The notes: generated by a model from the sequence alone, not told the origin. Positions 10,765 through 21,257 are shown, numbered from the stretch's first letter. The stretch is DNA of 64,000 nt from Grifola frondosa (GCA_001683735.1 LUGG01000022.1:992001-1056000), one strand, 5' to 3'. Made by a program: numbers and translations.

Positions 10765-12525
10765 TCACCGCTGTGACTGTGCGGCGCGCTCAACGCGGCG
10801 CGTCTCTCTTGAGCGCTTGCGGGCGTCCTTTCTCCGAGCTGCCCGCGCGCCTGTTCTCCAAGTGCAACATGTGACTTCAACGCGCGACGCGTTGCTGTGT
10901 TGGCATCTGGTTCGCGCTCGTTTCCTTATTGTCTCGTCTTCCCTTCTTTCCTGCTGGATTCTCTTCGCGCGCTCGTTCCTGGCCTGCCTTCGGCGCCGGA
11001 TGATTCTCTCTCGGGCCCTATCTAACTTCTCAATGTCCCTTTGCCCTGCTTCGACATTCTCGCGTGCTGGCCACATTAGTTCCTTCCCAGGCCCTATCCG
11101 GGTGCTTAACGGCCTGCGCTGGCACTCTCGTCGGCGTGTTTCTGCGCTTGCTCGTTATCTCAATCCTGATTTTACTGCTCACACATAATCCAGAGTTTTC
11201 GTCTAAGAATTTAGCTCGTATTTTCCCCCCGGCATACAGGTGAGTCTGTAACTACATATTTGCATACTGACATGTTCTGGCTTTCTTCAGATATTCATTC
11301 GTTAGTAAACGGACATCGGGTTCCTACACTCGCTGCGCCTCGCGCTCATCTTCTACCCCTCGGCCGTTCCAAGCGGGGCACCTCTTCCTTCCGCGTCCAG
11401 CGGTCATGTTCGGTCGGCCTCCTTCGCCTGTGCCGATCGAATGGAGCGCGAGCGTGACGGCGGCGATAACGTCGCTCACAAACCGGCAGTCCTCAATCTC
11501 CCACTCGCGGCGGGTACGCTGAGGACGGATTCAAGAGTGCGGCGGTCATCTTCTTCGAGGAGGCTACGCGGGTCAAAGGTATGCCGACGACCGGATTCTT
11601 GCTCTGTTCTTCAAGTGCTGATTGTATACGTTTCTTTAGCTGCATCTCTGGCCGAACAAAGGGTACGTACGGCGCGTCTCCCTATAATTCGGGGGATCCT
11701 CGCGGACACGGAGCCTTTTGCGCGGATCCGGGGAAGTCTCGCGCTCGGGACGGCGAGCTGCTTCGTCCGTCGTCGGGACACTTTCAATATCAGTAAGGGA
11801 GCTGCTGGCCTCGGATGCGCGTCCTGCGATGGAACGCTCCTCTTCCACAGGTATCTCCTCGCTCTCTCTGTCTCCTCTCAGGTCGGTCTCCATATACTCA
11901 AGATCCAACTCGGCAAACTCCTTCTCATCGTTGGTGCGCTGCATCTTTATGGCAGCCACCGCGACTTCGACGAGCGAACGGTACCGATCGTTAACCGTGG
12001 ACGCACACCTAGTGGCCGTCGTCGTCGGAGGCGTGCAAGACGGCGAACGCGGGTATGTATATCGGCGAGCGCAGGACGTACGGCAGAGTATAGTCATCGC
12101 GTGGTAAATCGACTTGAACGGCGCGGTCCACCATCACAGATCCTACAAGCGGGCCCGATGGAACGGCATCATCAGGCGGGTAGTCCGGGATGTTCTCTTC
12201 ATTCAGCGTCGGGTTGCGTGGGTGTTCTTCGTCAACCGTGCCATCGAAGATGATGACGGCGTCCCCACGGATCGCACCGCTAGGGTCCCGAATGTAGGCG
12301 TCCCTGAGGAGGAACATGGCCGTCGGATCCGGACGCTGCGGGTTCTTCGACCAGGGGGCTATACCCATCGGACAGTAGTGCAGTTCGGACGCGGTCAAGA
12401 CCGGGTTGCTTGTCGCGTGCAGCAGAGGTAAGCCGTACATCCGCTGGTGGAACTGATAGATTCGGTCCCATCGTAGGTGGGGCGTCGGCGGCGTGCTTGC
12501 TCGGAACAGGAAGGGACTCGTCATG
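10765..12525 (-). CDS. Intron-containing hypothetical gene, unknown function
   Basis: The ATG at 12525 opens MTSPFLFRASTPPTPHLRW, followed by a continuous frame of about 170 codons with YQFHQRMYGLPLLHA, a RDAYIRDPSGAIRGDAVIIF strand-rich part and YTLPYVLRSPIYIPAFAVL. After a frame change near 12050 comes TVNDRYRSLVEVAVAAIKMQ and an acidic serine-rich stretch (RASEASSSLTDIESV). A strongly basic arginine-rich region near 10765-11076 (ERIIRRRRQARNERAKRI) could be the last exon. I recall similar proteins in Agaricomycete genomes without an assigned role. The basic tail suggests nucleic-acid contact, which is inference. The exon joins between 11636 and 11076 are not resolved. Confidence 0.5.
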
Positions 12526-12639
12526 GTAAGTGGGAGTGCAAAATTTTGTCCGCTCCTTTGCCTCGTATTTATACCTTTTCCTTCTAGTCTTTCCGGATTT
12601 ATTATACTCACATAACGAACATTTCTATCACTGATCTTT

Positions 12640-14950
12640 AGCAGTCCTTACGCGGTACACTTGTACTGTATATTCTTTCTTACTCGGTCTATTCTACGCA
12701 GGTCGATCGCGTTCTCGGTGTGCCTCATCGGGGCCGCCTTATCTTGTATGCTTCCGTGATGCTCTATCTCCCGATACTCCTATTCCTACGGATCTTCAGC
12801 GTCTCGCGGAGGCCTCGTCGCCCTCCTTTGTTTACCCCACACTTTCATTTCCTGACCTCGGTTTACTCCTATGGTCGCGCTTACTCATCCCTTGGCAGCG
12901 GTGAGTCACGCTCTGAGATTTGTTGGGGAGAAAGTGGTCTGACTTCCTATCCTTTTTGCAGATCCTTCTTCCTGCTGGACTCATCCGTCTCACCCCACAC
13001 CTCATCTGACCAATTCTCGGCCATTCTTTGGTGCCGCGGCTCTATCCCTATTCTCCTTATCTGACAGCTTATCTTCTATCTAGGCTCCCCCTCTTGTGGC
13101 TCGATTGTGTCCAATCTTCCAGCTCCACACACTACGCTCAGTAGCACTATGTGCACCGGATGCCGCATTCTTCACCGCGCAGCGCTGCGTGGGCTACTTC
13201 CGTGAGTCCTATACATTGTTTCCAATCTCTCTGGCTCAAGTCTCTTCTCCCCAAAGTGTCTCTTTGGCTGACCAAGCAGAAAGCTTGGCCATGTCCCCAA
13301 ATTTTTGGGTTTCTGACTCTTCGTGAGTCTTTCTGACTCGTCTTGACTCGTCTTCTGCTTGGTAAGTCCTCACGTGTACCTTATCTGCGGCCTATAAAAA
13401 CGCGCTGATTCTCCGCTAAACCCATTCAGGCGGGCTCGGTTTTTTATCAAGTTCCCTTCCATTTTCCTTCCATATTTCCATCTCTGGCTCTTGATCCAGC
13501 GGACCTATCCATGCCGGGAGCGGGTACGCTCAACGTTCGTGCCGCGCGGCCCCGACACTGGGCAGCGTCCGCGTTCCTCGCTGTTCTGGTGAGTCCGACA
13601 TTAATTCTTTGGTTTCTTTGCATGCTGCTGGCCTTTCTTTACCAGGGCATGGTGCGCTTTTTCGAACTCTCGCACCGGCTCATTGCTCAGCTGTGCAGGC
13701 GCGCACCTTTCTGACCGCTCCTTCCGCTGTACGGTCTTCAAATTCCCATACTCAATGAGCTCGATTCTTTGTAGGCGCGTCCTTCAATCCCATTTCTCTC
13801 TTACTGGCTAACATTCTGTTCCTCTCAGCGCACTAGCCTCGACGTCAGGTAGCTAACGGGCCAGTCATCGGTATGCCGTTCCCGTTAACCGTTCATTCGT
13901 CGCTGATCCTTATTGACCAGGTTGCGCTGCGCTCAAACGGTTTCTCTGCGACGGCGCACCGCGCAACTATGCGGGCGCACTCCTCAACGTCTCTCCTCCC
14001 ATTGTACGGTTTGTACGTCCCCGTACCCGGTGAGCGTAATACTCTCCTAAGTACGTCTTCATCATTCTATGCTTGCCGCTGACTTTCTTATCTCATTAGG
14101 CCGGGATATCCTCCGAGTGCGTGAACGTTCACGCTGCTCGGGCATTCCATACTCGACTCTCTCGTGTGCTGGCCACACCGCGGACTGCTCGAACGTTCGG
14201 TTGTGCTGGTGCGCGCGCGTCCGCCCACTGCATGCTTCGTGTTCGGAGCGTTGGGCACGTCGCACTCAATCTCTTTTCGGTGAGTTTCTTCCTTCTTCTA
14301 CACTCTGTACGGGCTACGCTGACGTCTGACCTCTCAGCGTCGTGCATTACCCTACCGGCCGTTCGGGCATGGTACACTCGTTGAGCTCTACATCTATCAG
14401 TATGTCCGTCTCTTATTACCTCCCACATACATATGTTCTTATTATCTCGTCCTGTACGCTCTCATTTAGCACGGCTGCGGGCCTCGTGCTGTTACGCGCG
14501 CACGCCGCATGCTCTTCTCTCTGGCCCAATGGCCATGCAACTGGGCACATCGTCGCGTTCCGAGCCCTCGCTTGTATCCGCGGCTCCTCGCCGTGGATCG
14601 TCGGGGCCATGCGTCGCCCCGCAGTCTAATCATGACTGCCGGATCCGTTCCCTAGGTACGTGCGATGCTCGCTCTTCTTGTCTGGCCTGTCTGCTAATGG
14701 CTATTCTCACAGGTCGACCTCTTCGTCTGCGTCCATCGATGCTATCCTCAATGTGTTCGTCGCGACCCGGTCGCGCTCGACATTTCTATCTTTGGTATGT
14801 TCCCTCTCGTTTATAACTGCTTTCTATCCGTTACTAACTTCCCGTTTCCGTCAGACTTATCAATTTTATATTAACTGTATATTAATCTTGTATCTTGCTG
14901 TATGGTCTCGTTGACCCAATCTCGAACCGCCCCACAGTCTCGTTAATACT
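12640..14950 (+). other. GC-rich stretch with exon-like pieces, no recognised gene
   Basis: Many GTGAGT and CAG pairs occur on the plus strand, separated by short proline- and serine-rich open segments (for example 12725-12898 and 13511-13588). A plausible gene start is the ATG at 13511 (MPGAGTLNVRAARPRHW), 112 nt after a TATA box. I could not chain the pieces into a protein with a recognised fold. Confidence 0.3.
13393..13399 (+). promoter_or_regulatory. TATA box candidate
   Basis: TATAAAA in CGGCCTATAAAAACGCG, 112 nt before the ATG at 13511. Confidence 0.35.
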
Positions 14951-16275
14951 GTAGCCACGGTTTTCCTTATCCACACTTGTATCCACATACTCAGTCCAAA
15001 TTGTATCCCGATGATATGCGGCATTTAACCTTGTAAACATTTCGCGTCATCGACAATTTGATCATGCATGATGTAGTCAAATGGATCTATGATCTTCGTG
15101 CCTATCCCGAATTTAACAACCAAATTTCTATCTGGGTCTATTACCTTTGCATTGTATTTTATTTGATGTGCATTGACCTCGATGCGCTAGCTTGCCTGTC
15201 CCTGAGTTTCCTGTTTCTTGTTTGACATTCTGACTTTTTGATTTGGCCTCATGCCTTGCCCATTGCTCTCATGGCATATGCCGCAACTACACATGATTCT
15301 GGCCCGAAATCTAGTCCAAGTAATGTCTCATCCTGTTATATGTAATCTGATCCTTTCCTGTGCCTATATCTTGCATCCCTGGTTAACACATCATAATACA
15401 ATCCGGTGACCAATATGACCAAGATTTTCCTGTTGGGTGCTCTGTTCCTAAATACTATTCTAAGAAGTTCGCGGCCTTATCAGCTGAGCTGACAGTGCAC
15501 TCCGCACCAAACTCCTTAATCATGACTTGATTCGTGACTCTTTGCCTGATTGCCTTTTGTTTGAATACATAAATTTGTATTCCAAAACAAAAGACAATCA
15601 AGTAAAATTTCGTGGCTCTCTATTTGGTAAGTATAGCTTCCTGTAATCATGCTTGTCCTGGGTACACCTTCACCCAATGGATCCTGTTCGTTAATAACTT
15701 TGGGTTTTCTTCCAACTGCCAATTATTTAAGCTTCTAATCACTACTGGAGGTTCAGCACAAATGCGAGCTTGATTTGACCTCAAGTCGATACATGGTAAG
15801 TAAACTGAATTACTTTTCTGAGCCTTGCTAACAAGTCTTGTGGACCAAGTTAATATCTTCATTACCAGATTAATTTCCTAATTTTCTTTCCTGTGAATGG
15901 GTGCCATTTTAATTTGAATATACATTGACCTCGACGTTTTCCTGGTTTACCACTGGGTTTTCAAGAGTTCAGACCCAATACTAACTACCTGAATTGACTG
16001 TATGCATTGCCCATAGCTCTCATGGCTTATGCCGCAACCTGCATTTCCGAGTCCGAAATTCACGGAGTAGTCCTAAGTATGTTCTGCAAACATTCTTGCC
16101 CCATCGGGTACTATCATCAATATCCTGTTACGCCCCTGGTATATACATCAAACCCAATTCCTTGTCCTGTTACTTGGTTCCTGATTTCCTAATCTGATCT
16201 GGTAATATTAACTTTGTTTATCGCCACCTTAACGACTCGTCGGTTAGCATTGCTGCATCCATCAAATTCTATGAG
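14950..16275. other. AT-rich stretch with two diverged repeats and a lone exon-like piece
   Basis: Two related blocks lie about 750 bp apart: 15170-15320 and 15905-16045 share ATTGACCTCGA and, further on, GCCCAT(T/A)GCTCTCATGGC and TATGCCGCAAC. At 16222-16274 an exon-like piece with a GTAAGT donor encodes RHLNDSSVSIAASIKFYE, which resembles the second exon of the small gene just downstream. On the minus strand 15647-15862 has an open frame (VSKAQKSNSVYLPCIDLRSN) that I do not recognise. Confidence 0.35.
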
Positions 16276-16298
16276 GTAAGTGCTGTCAAGGCTTGGCC

Positions 16299-16305
16299 TA
16301 TATAA
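16299..16305 (+). promoter_or_regulatory. TATA box candidate for the mini-gene
   Basis: TATATAA in GGCCTATATAATGGCAG, 59 nt upstream of the ATG at 16358. The spacing is typical of a compact fungal promoter. Confidence 0.45.
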
Positions 16306-16357
16306 TGGCAGTGGGATTTCCTTTTGGTTCCATCCCTTCTTGAACCTCTACATCGAT

Positions 16358-16693
16358 ATGCCGCCTTACGAAGTAAGTTCCTTTCGATCATTTTCGATCT
16401 TGATCGATCGGCTAATGTTAATCTACATTTCAGATCAACTCGTCTGTTAACTTCTTTGAAGACGGAACCGTTCAGACCGGAAAAATCGTTGCTGTTGAAA
16501 CTATCGATGTAAGTCTTCTTTAAATTATTTTCTGAACATCTTCTTTTCTAATACATGTCATCGTCGAATAGGGAGTGGGTGTGGTGACCATCCAAGTTGG
16601 TAATATGGACACTCCCCAGTTCAACTGCCGTGAGTTATTCTCGTCTTCTTTTTCTATAGTTATCTAACTTGATTCCTCGATATTCTAGGATGA
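16358..16693 (+). CDS. Four-exon mini-gene for a 50-residue beta-rich protein
   Basis: Exons 16358-16372, 16434-16508, 16572-16629 and 16689-16693 join in phase through three canonical introns (GTAAGT/CAG, GTAAGT/TAG, GTGAGT/TAG). The product starts MPPYE and continues INSSVNFFEDGTVQTG, KIVAVETIDGVGVVTIQVG and a short tail ending NCR. The alternating pattern suggests a small SH3-like or KOW-like barrel. The fold is inference and the function is unknown. It is oriented against the retroelement that surrounds it. A related exon at 16222-16274 suggests a tandem or larger ancestor. The intact splice sites and in-phase exons argue that the gene is, or recently was, functional. Confidence 0.55.
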
Positions 16694-16933
16694 TGAGTGT
16701 GTTCCCTGCTAGCACCTAGAATAGTTCGTATACAAATCCTGGCTCTATAAATATCCTGCTATTTCTTGTTTTTGTAACTTTTCACAATCCAATATGAATC
16801 CGGTCTGATCAATGCTTGCATTCTCTTTCTGGTAACCTGCTTCAAATTATCTTCTGGGTTTTCTTTCTTTATCTTGATCTGATATCCTGACTATTCCTAC
16901 ATTCTCTTCACAGGTGACTTGGGTACTCCTCCT

Positions 16934-19900
16934 TTAAAGGTTGTCCAAGTCCCAATCATTAGTTCCTAGCTCCTGTTTCCATTTGACGTATAGGTCTTCT
17001 TCTGAGCATACTATTGGATCAATATCATTGGTACATTCTTGATCATTAGTTTGCGAACCCTGATCCCGTGTCTTGTTTTGATCTGGTTTAGGGTCTTCCA
17101 CAATGATTTCTGATGTATTGGCTTCTACAGTATCTTTCTGAGACTTTCGCAAGTTTTCTTGGGTGAATACCATATGAAGAACTGCATGACCTTCACGTCG
17201 TTTTCCATTAACAGTCATTTTGACATCTTGTAATAAATATTGCTGCTCTTTAACACTTGGTAAGTTAGAGTTAGGCTCTTCCTGAATTGTCCGAGCATTC
17301 TTCACTGAAATGTTGGTTATTGGAAAAGCAACATCATCTACTGCTTGTCCTACTTGAAATTGGTAGGTTGTTCGCATGTTGTGATATAATCGTTGATTCT
17401 CCATTTCAACCCATCTATCATATTCAGTGTACTCCTTCAAATCTTCAGATTCTGCTGGATCATTAGAGTCATCGTCCCAGCATCCAGGGTCATTGAGATC
17501 TGTTGGTCCTACTAATTGTGCACCATCTGTGGCTTCCCATCGATAAACAGGTATCTCTTCTGAATCTCGTTTCAGTAGATCTGATAACTGCCGTTCCAAC
17601 CTTTGGGCTTCTGTGGTATTTGATTTTTCTATTTTTTGTTCTGCTGATAATAATGCACAAAGTCGTAAAGTCCGATCAAGTACAGCTCTCTGAATTCCTG
17701 GGCTTGTAATCAATATCTCATAAGTGTTGATTCCATGATAGTCTCGGAGTCCTACAAACACTCCTTCAGGTTTGTGACTTAGGCTGAATTCATTCTTCCA
17801 TTGCCATGGTCGGCCAAGGAGTCCTGGTACAGCTAAACCTTCTATGATATACAAGGTTGCTTGAGTATCAACATGGCCTATGGTCAGGGTTACATCCCAA
17901 GCTCCAATACAGGTAAGGGGATTTCCTGATATGTCCCTAATGATAACTCCTTTTCCTATTTCACGACTTGTTCCTCTTGCTGACTTCCATACATTTGCAT
18001 TTACACAGTCGATTTGTGATCCCGTATCAACTACAAATGGAATAACTGTGTGTCCTGCATACATGTGAAGTACAATCATAGGATCAAGGTGAGACCATGG
18101 TCCAATTGTCAATCCATCATAACAGGTAGGTCCGACTTGAGCTACTTGGGGAACTACGTCAGGTTTCAGTCCTTCAGCAGTTAACATCATTAGATGAGTA
18201 TCAACAGGTCGTCCAAGTAAACGACCAAGTTTCCCCATGTTCTTTCTAGAGTGCGGGTATAATTGCACAATGGCATGTCCATTGCAATGAACATCTCGGA
18301 AGAAGAATTGCGCATCCCGAATAAGAAAGGTCTGAGCCCCATAATCTGCCATTTCATCCTTTATGAATTCTACACCATTGTCTGCCATCAAGGTACTTGC
18401 TCCAATCTTTCTTGTCTTGTCTGTTCTAAAGTCCTCCATCTGGGTGGTTAACAGAGACTGATACATGGCCATCTCTCGGCTTTGCCGGCGATACATATGA
18501 TTCAGCTGCCCATTGGCTTTCTTCCCTATTGTAATCTTCCTGAATTCTGAGGCTAGACTCTCCTTATCTGATTCTTCATCTGCATCTGTACTTTCTTCAT
18601 CTGAATCTGTCTCTGTATAGTCCTCTATATCTGAACTGTACTCTTCTTCACTCTTGACACTCTTCTCAGAGCTCTTGTCACTATCATCATTATCAGCTAC
18701 TGACTCAATCCTGGACAATGTCTCGGGTTGCTTTGGAGCTTTCTCCTCAACAATAGTTGCAAATGAGGCTGCACTTCCTATGTCTTCATGTGATGACACA
18801 AAGACTTCAGAATCAGGATGTCCTGGAGGCCCTCTGAAGGTAAGGAAAGTTCCTTCATCCCTCTCACGTATCCCTACACCAAAGGCTCGTTGCCATGGCC
18901 TACCTAATAATCCTTCGAATGGAGGGTTAGGTGCCACATATGCATTAAACCTAGTGTTTATGTGTCCAAATTTCAGAGGTACATCACTAACAAGACCTAG
19001 TAAGTCTCCTGTGCCACCATTTGCATTATTTATGCTAATAGCACGGGACTTGTCCATGGGCCTTTGCACAATAGACTTCCAGATCCTTTCACTGATTATA
19101 TTCAACTGGGATCCTGTGTCAATGATAAAGTTCACTGGCTTCTCATTGCAGTCCATGGTCAACCGGATAAGAGGTGATCGGGTCTCATTTATTCCTGAGA
19201 TTAAATCTGCTGTAAATCCAGATACCAAGTGTGCTGCTGGTCCTGTCCCTGGTTCTATCTTCTTGACCTTCAAGGCATTCTGCAATTGCTGTGACACCTC
19301 CTTGGATACTCCAAATAGTTCTCCAACTGATATTGTGAAAGGAATATTCAGAATCCTATTCATAATATTTGATGCGTCCACTTCCTGGCTAATTGCTGAT
19401 GTCTTGTTTGGTCCTCGGTTCTTTTCTACAGTCTTATCTGGCTGATTTCGAAGCATGCGAGCCATTGCTGGGTCATCAACCATTTCCGCATCATTATCAG
19501 GATTGAATGATCTTTGCTGGACTTCGAAAGGACGTTCCTTGAAATGGGGATATGAACTTGATGCTGATGGCTGTGGCTTATAAGCAGTAGTATGTGGTGG
19601 AGTCTCTTTCTCTTTTCCTTTACTGGGAAGAGATGGTCTAGTACTTTCATATGGCTGCTTTCGATAGGTCCGAGCTTCCTTTGAAGTCTTCTCAGCTGGT
19701 AAAACCATAACCTCTGCATCTGATTCATCTTCTGACTCTACAAGAGCCTTCCCATAGGTTACAAAATGAACCTGAGGCACAGCATCCTTGATGGCTTGCA
19801 CCCAGTTCTCTGCTCCATTTCGCTGAATAATGTTTCCATTTTTATCAGTAAATCGTCCTCGGTAATCCTTAAGGAGATGTCCTTTGGACATCAAATCCTG

Positions 19901-20167
19901 GATCTTTGGGCAATTTCCCATGATATGTCCTTGCTCTCCACATCCATAACATCCTAGTCCTGATGGTGGTGGGAATCTTCCAGGTGAGAACCGATTAGGA
20001 TCTGGTCTTTCAAATCTTGGTGGTCCTGCTGGCTGAGCTGGTCTTCCAAAGGGTGCTGCCTGATTAATATGGGGAAGAGGCAAGCATCTTGTAACCAATG
20101 GGTTTATGTTGGATGCCTTCAAGAATAAAATCCCATATTGCGGATCGTTTACAGACAGCTTAGTCAT
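16934..20167 (-). CDS. Zinc-knuckle ORF with two aspartic protease domains
   Basis: 1077 codons from the ATG at 20167. Residues 73-86 form a nucleocapsid zinc knuckle (CYGCGEQGHIMGNC, C-X2-C-X4-H-X4-C). Two retropepsin-like domains follow. One has FIIDTGSQLNIIS near residue 347 and a PPFEGLLGRPWQRAFG flap or end block; the second has FVVDTGSQIDCVN near residue 713 and VPGLLGRPWQWKNEF. A highly acidic linker of about 90 residues separates them, and an acidic C-terminal region ends at DWDLDNL. Retropepsins cleave Gag-Pol and normally act as dimers of one domain. Two fused copies are unusual and could make a pseudo-dimer. The frame stops at 16934, right where foreign sequence begins, so the natural C-terminus is probably missing. 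Confidence 0.85.
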   Translation of the reverse strand: MTKLSVNDPQYGILFLKASNINPLVTRCLPLPHINQAAPFGRPAQPAGPPRFERPDPNRFSPGRFPPPSGLGCYGCGEQGHIMGNCPKIQDLMSKGHLLKDYRGRFTDKNGNIIQRNGAENWVQAIKDAVPQVHFVTYGKALVESEDESDAEVMVLPAEKTSKEARTYRKQPYESTRPSLPSKGKEKETPPHTTAYKPQPSASSSYPHFKERPFEVQQRSFNPDNDAEMVDDPAMARMLRNQPDKTVEKNRGPNKTSAISQEVDASNIMNRILNIPFTISVGELFGVSKEVSQQLQNALKVKKIEPGTGPAAHLVSGFTADLISGINETRSPLIRLTMDCNEKPVNFIIDTGSQLNIISERIWKSIVQRPMDKSRAISINNANGGTGDLLGLVSDVPLKFGHINTRFNAYVAPNPPFEGLLGRPWQRAFGVGIRERDEGTFLTFRGPPGHPDSEVFVSSHEDIGSAASFATIVEEKAPKQPETLSRIESVADNDDSDKSSEKSVKSEEEYSSDIEDYTETDSDEESTDADEESDKESLASEFRKITIGKKANGQLNHMYRRQSREMAMYQSLLTTQMEDFRTDKTRKIGASTLMADNGVEFIKDEMADYGAQTFLIRDAQFFFRDVHCNGHAIVQLYPHSRKNMGKLGRLLGRPVDTHLMMLTAEGLKPDVVPQVAQVGPTCYDGLTIGPWSHLDPMIVLHMYAGHTVIPFVVDTGSQIDCVNANVWKSARGTSREIGKGVIIRDISGNPLTCIGAWDVTLTIGHVDTQATLYIIEGLAVPGLLGRPWQWKNEFSLSHKPEGVFVGLRDYHGINTYEILITSPGIQRAVLDRTLRLCALLSAEQKIEKSNTTEAQRLERQLSDLLKRDSEEIPVYRWEATDGAQLVGPTDLNDPGCWDDDSNDPAESEDLKEYTEYDRWVEMENQRLYHNMRTTYQFQVGQAVDDVAFPITNISVKNARTIQEEPNSNLPSVKEQQYLLQDVKMTVNGKRREGHAVLHMVFTQENLRKSQKDTVEANTSEIIVEDPKPDQNKTRDQGSQTNDQECTNDIDPIVCSEEDLYVKWKQELGTNDWDLDNL

Positions 20168-20184
20168 TTGCTTAACTAGCTTAT

Positions 20185-21120
20185 CTATTTCTGATTCCTC
20201 TGATTCTTTTGGGATTCCTTCACGACTCTTCCAATGCTCTTCTTCAACTTAGGTGCTGGCTCCATTGGCCGAGTCACCTCTTCATCATCATCGGTGTCAC
20301 TATCATCATATACCTTCTTCGGCTTAACTCTTGATTTTCTTGCTGGCTGTCTCCTAGCCTTCCTAGCTGGGGCTATCCTTTCATCATCACTTGCTTCATC
20401 ATCTGAATCTTCTATCCTGCTATCATGCTTGAAGATATCCTCAGTTCCAAGTCTTTCTGTGTCGAAACGATCTGGGCCTAACAATCCTTCAGCTGCTTGC
20501 TGAATCATAGCTGGCTGGAATGGTTCTGACATATCATGCATAGGGTGGAGAGCTAAGATCCTAACTTCCAATCTTTTTCTGAATGAAGGAGGTAATCCTA
20601 TCCACAGGTAATATGCATAATCATCCTCAGTAAGCTTTGCCTGACCTCGGAGCCATCCTGCAATTCGGATGAATTTCCTAAGGTATCGTCTCCAATCTTT
20701 CAATTCATGAATTGACTCTCTTCTAAATTGAGCTGAAAATGCCTGGAGGTCCTTAAGTCTGAATCTCTTAGACTCCAGATCTGCATTGAAGTATATGATC
20801 ACATTAGATCGTAACTCATCCCAATTGCCTTCTCTGTAACTTGAAAATCCTTCAATCGTCTCTCTGACCCTTCGCGAGCAGTAATCTGTGACAAATTCGC
20901 ATTTTTCTGCTGTGGTCAGGTGATGAAGAGCTGCCAGCTTTTCAAAGTGGCGTAGAAATGGGTGCACTTCTGCTGCCTCTCCTCTGAATAGCTTTGGGGC
21001 ATTCTTTGTTCCTTCAACTGGCATATCCATTGCAGACCTACTACTGAATCCACTTATGGAAAACTGAGTATCTGATAATGGACTACGTTCATTCGGGGGA
21101 TCACGATGATCCGTGTACAT
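20185..21120 (-). CDS. gag: Gag capsid protein of the Gypsy element
   Basis: The first ATG is at 21120 (MYTDHRDPPNERS); the frame is open back into the primer site but without an ATG. The central 150 residues carry the Ty3-type capsid fold signature: PFLRHFEKLAALHHLT, then CEFVTDYCSRRVRETIEGF, then an aromatic YFNADLESKRF block and DWRRYLRKFIRIAGWL. A long acidic and basic tail follows (DDEASDDERIAPARKARRQ). Capsid proteins of this type assemble the cytoplasmic particle. The frame ends at 20185, but the coding sense continues in the next frame (KESEESEIDKLVKQMTK...). That frame change is what one missing base would give, so Gag and the zinc-knuckle ORF may be one polyprotein. Confidence 0.85.
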   Translation of the reverse strand: MYTDHRDPPNERSPLSDTQFSISGFSSRSAMDMPVEGTKNAPKLFRGEAAEVHPFLRHFEKLAALHHLTTAEKCEFVTDYCSRRVRETIEGFSSYREGNWDELRSNVIIYFNADLESKRFRLKDLQAFSAQFRRESIHELKDWRRYLRKFIRIAGWLRGQAKLTEDDYAYYLWIGLPPSFRKRLEVRILALHPMHDMSEPFQPAMIQQAAEGLLGPDRFDTERLGTEDIFKHDSRIEDSDDEASDDERIAPARKARRQPARKSRVKPKKVYDDSDTDDDEEVTRPMEPAPKLKKSIGRVVKESQKNQRNQK

Positions 21121-21239
21121 CCTGGTAACCTTTGGTAACAAGGCCTGACTTGGGTTCTTATCTGAATCTGCAATATCCAGGTTTGTCTCCAGATTTCGTT
21201 CTAATTGACTTTTGGGCTTATTGAATTTACTTCCACACC

Positions 21240-21257
21240 CCCTCGCGGTGGGCTCCA
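21240..21257 (-). other. Primer binding site
   Basis: Six bases inside the 5' LTR the minus strand reads TGGAGCCCACCGCGAGGG. The plus-strand complement ends in GGGCTCCA, as expected for the 3' end of a tRNA with its CCA. I did not assign the tRNA species. Confidence 0.6.

Larger units (their letters stand above)
10704..16930. mobile_element. Foreign segment nested in the Gypsy element, boundaries approximate
   Basis: Retroelement coding stops at about 16934 and resumes at about 10703 on the minus strand. Between them the sequence changes character: 10.70-14.9 kb is markedly GC-richer, with introns on both strands, and 14.9-16.9 kb is AT-richer with a tiny four-exon gene. I could not find terminal inverted repeats, LTRs or a convincing target duplication at the two junctions. 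It could be a nested transposon, a captured host segment, or an assembly join. It carries its own genes and TATA boxes, listed separately. Confidence 0.5.

Noticed and set aside
10700..10830. Inverted repeat marking the end of the nested segment
   Set aside because: GTGACT/AGTCAC pairs near 10730-10780 form short local hairpins only and have no counterpart at 16900-16935.
18654..19445. Long plus-strand frame of 263 codons
   Set aside because: It is the antisense shadow of the protease ORF; the minus strand carries clear retropepsin motifs.
20190..20215. CCCAAAAG as a programmed -1 slip site
   Set aside because: In the gag frame the codons are TCC CAA AAG, so the heptamer is not in the register needed for tandem slippage. 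A missing base explains the join more simply.
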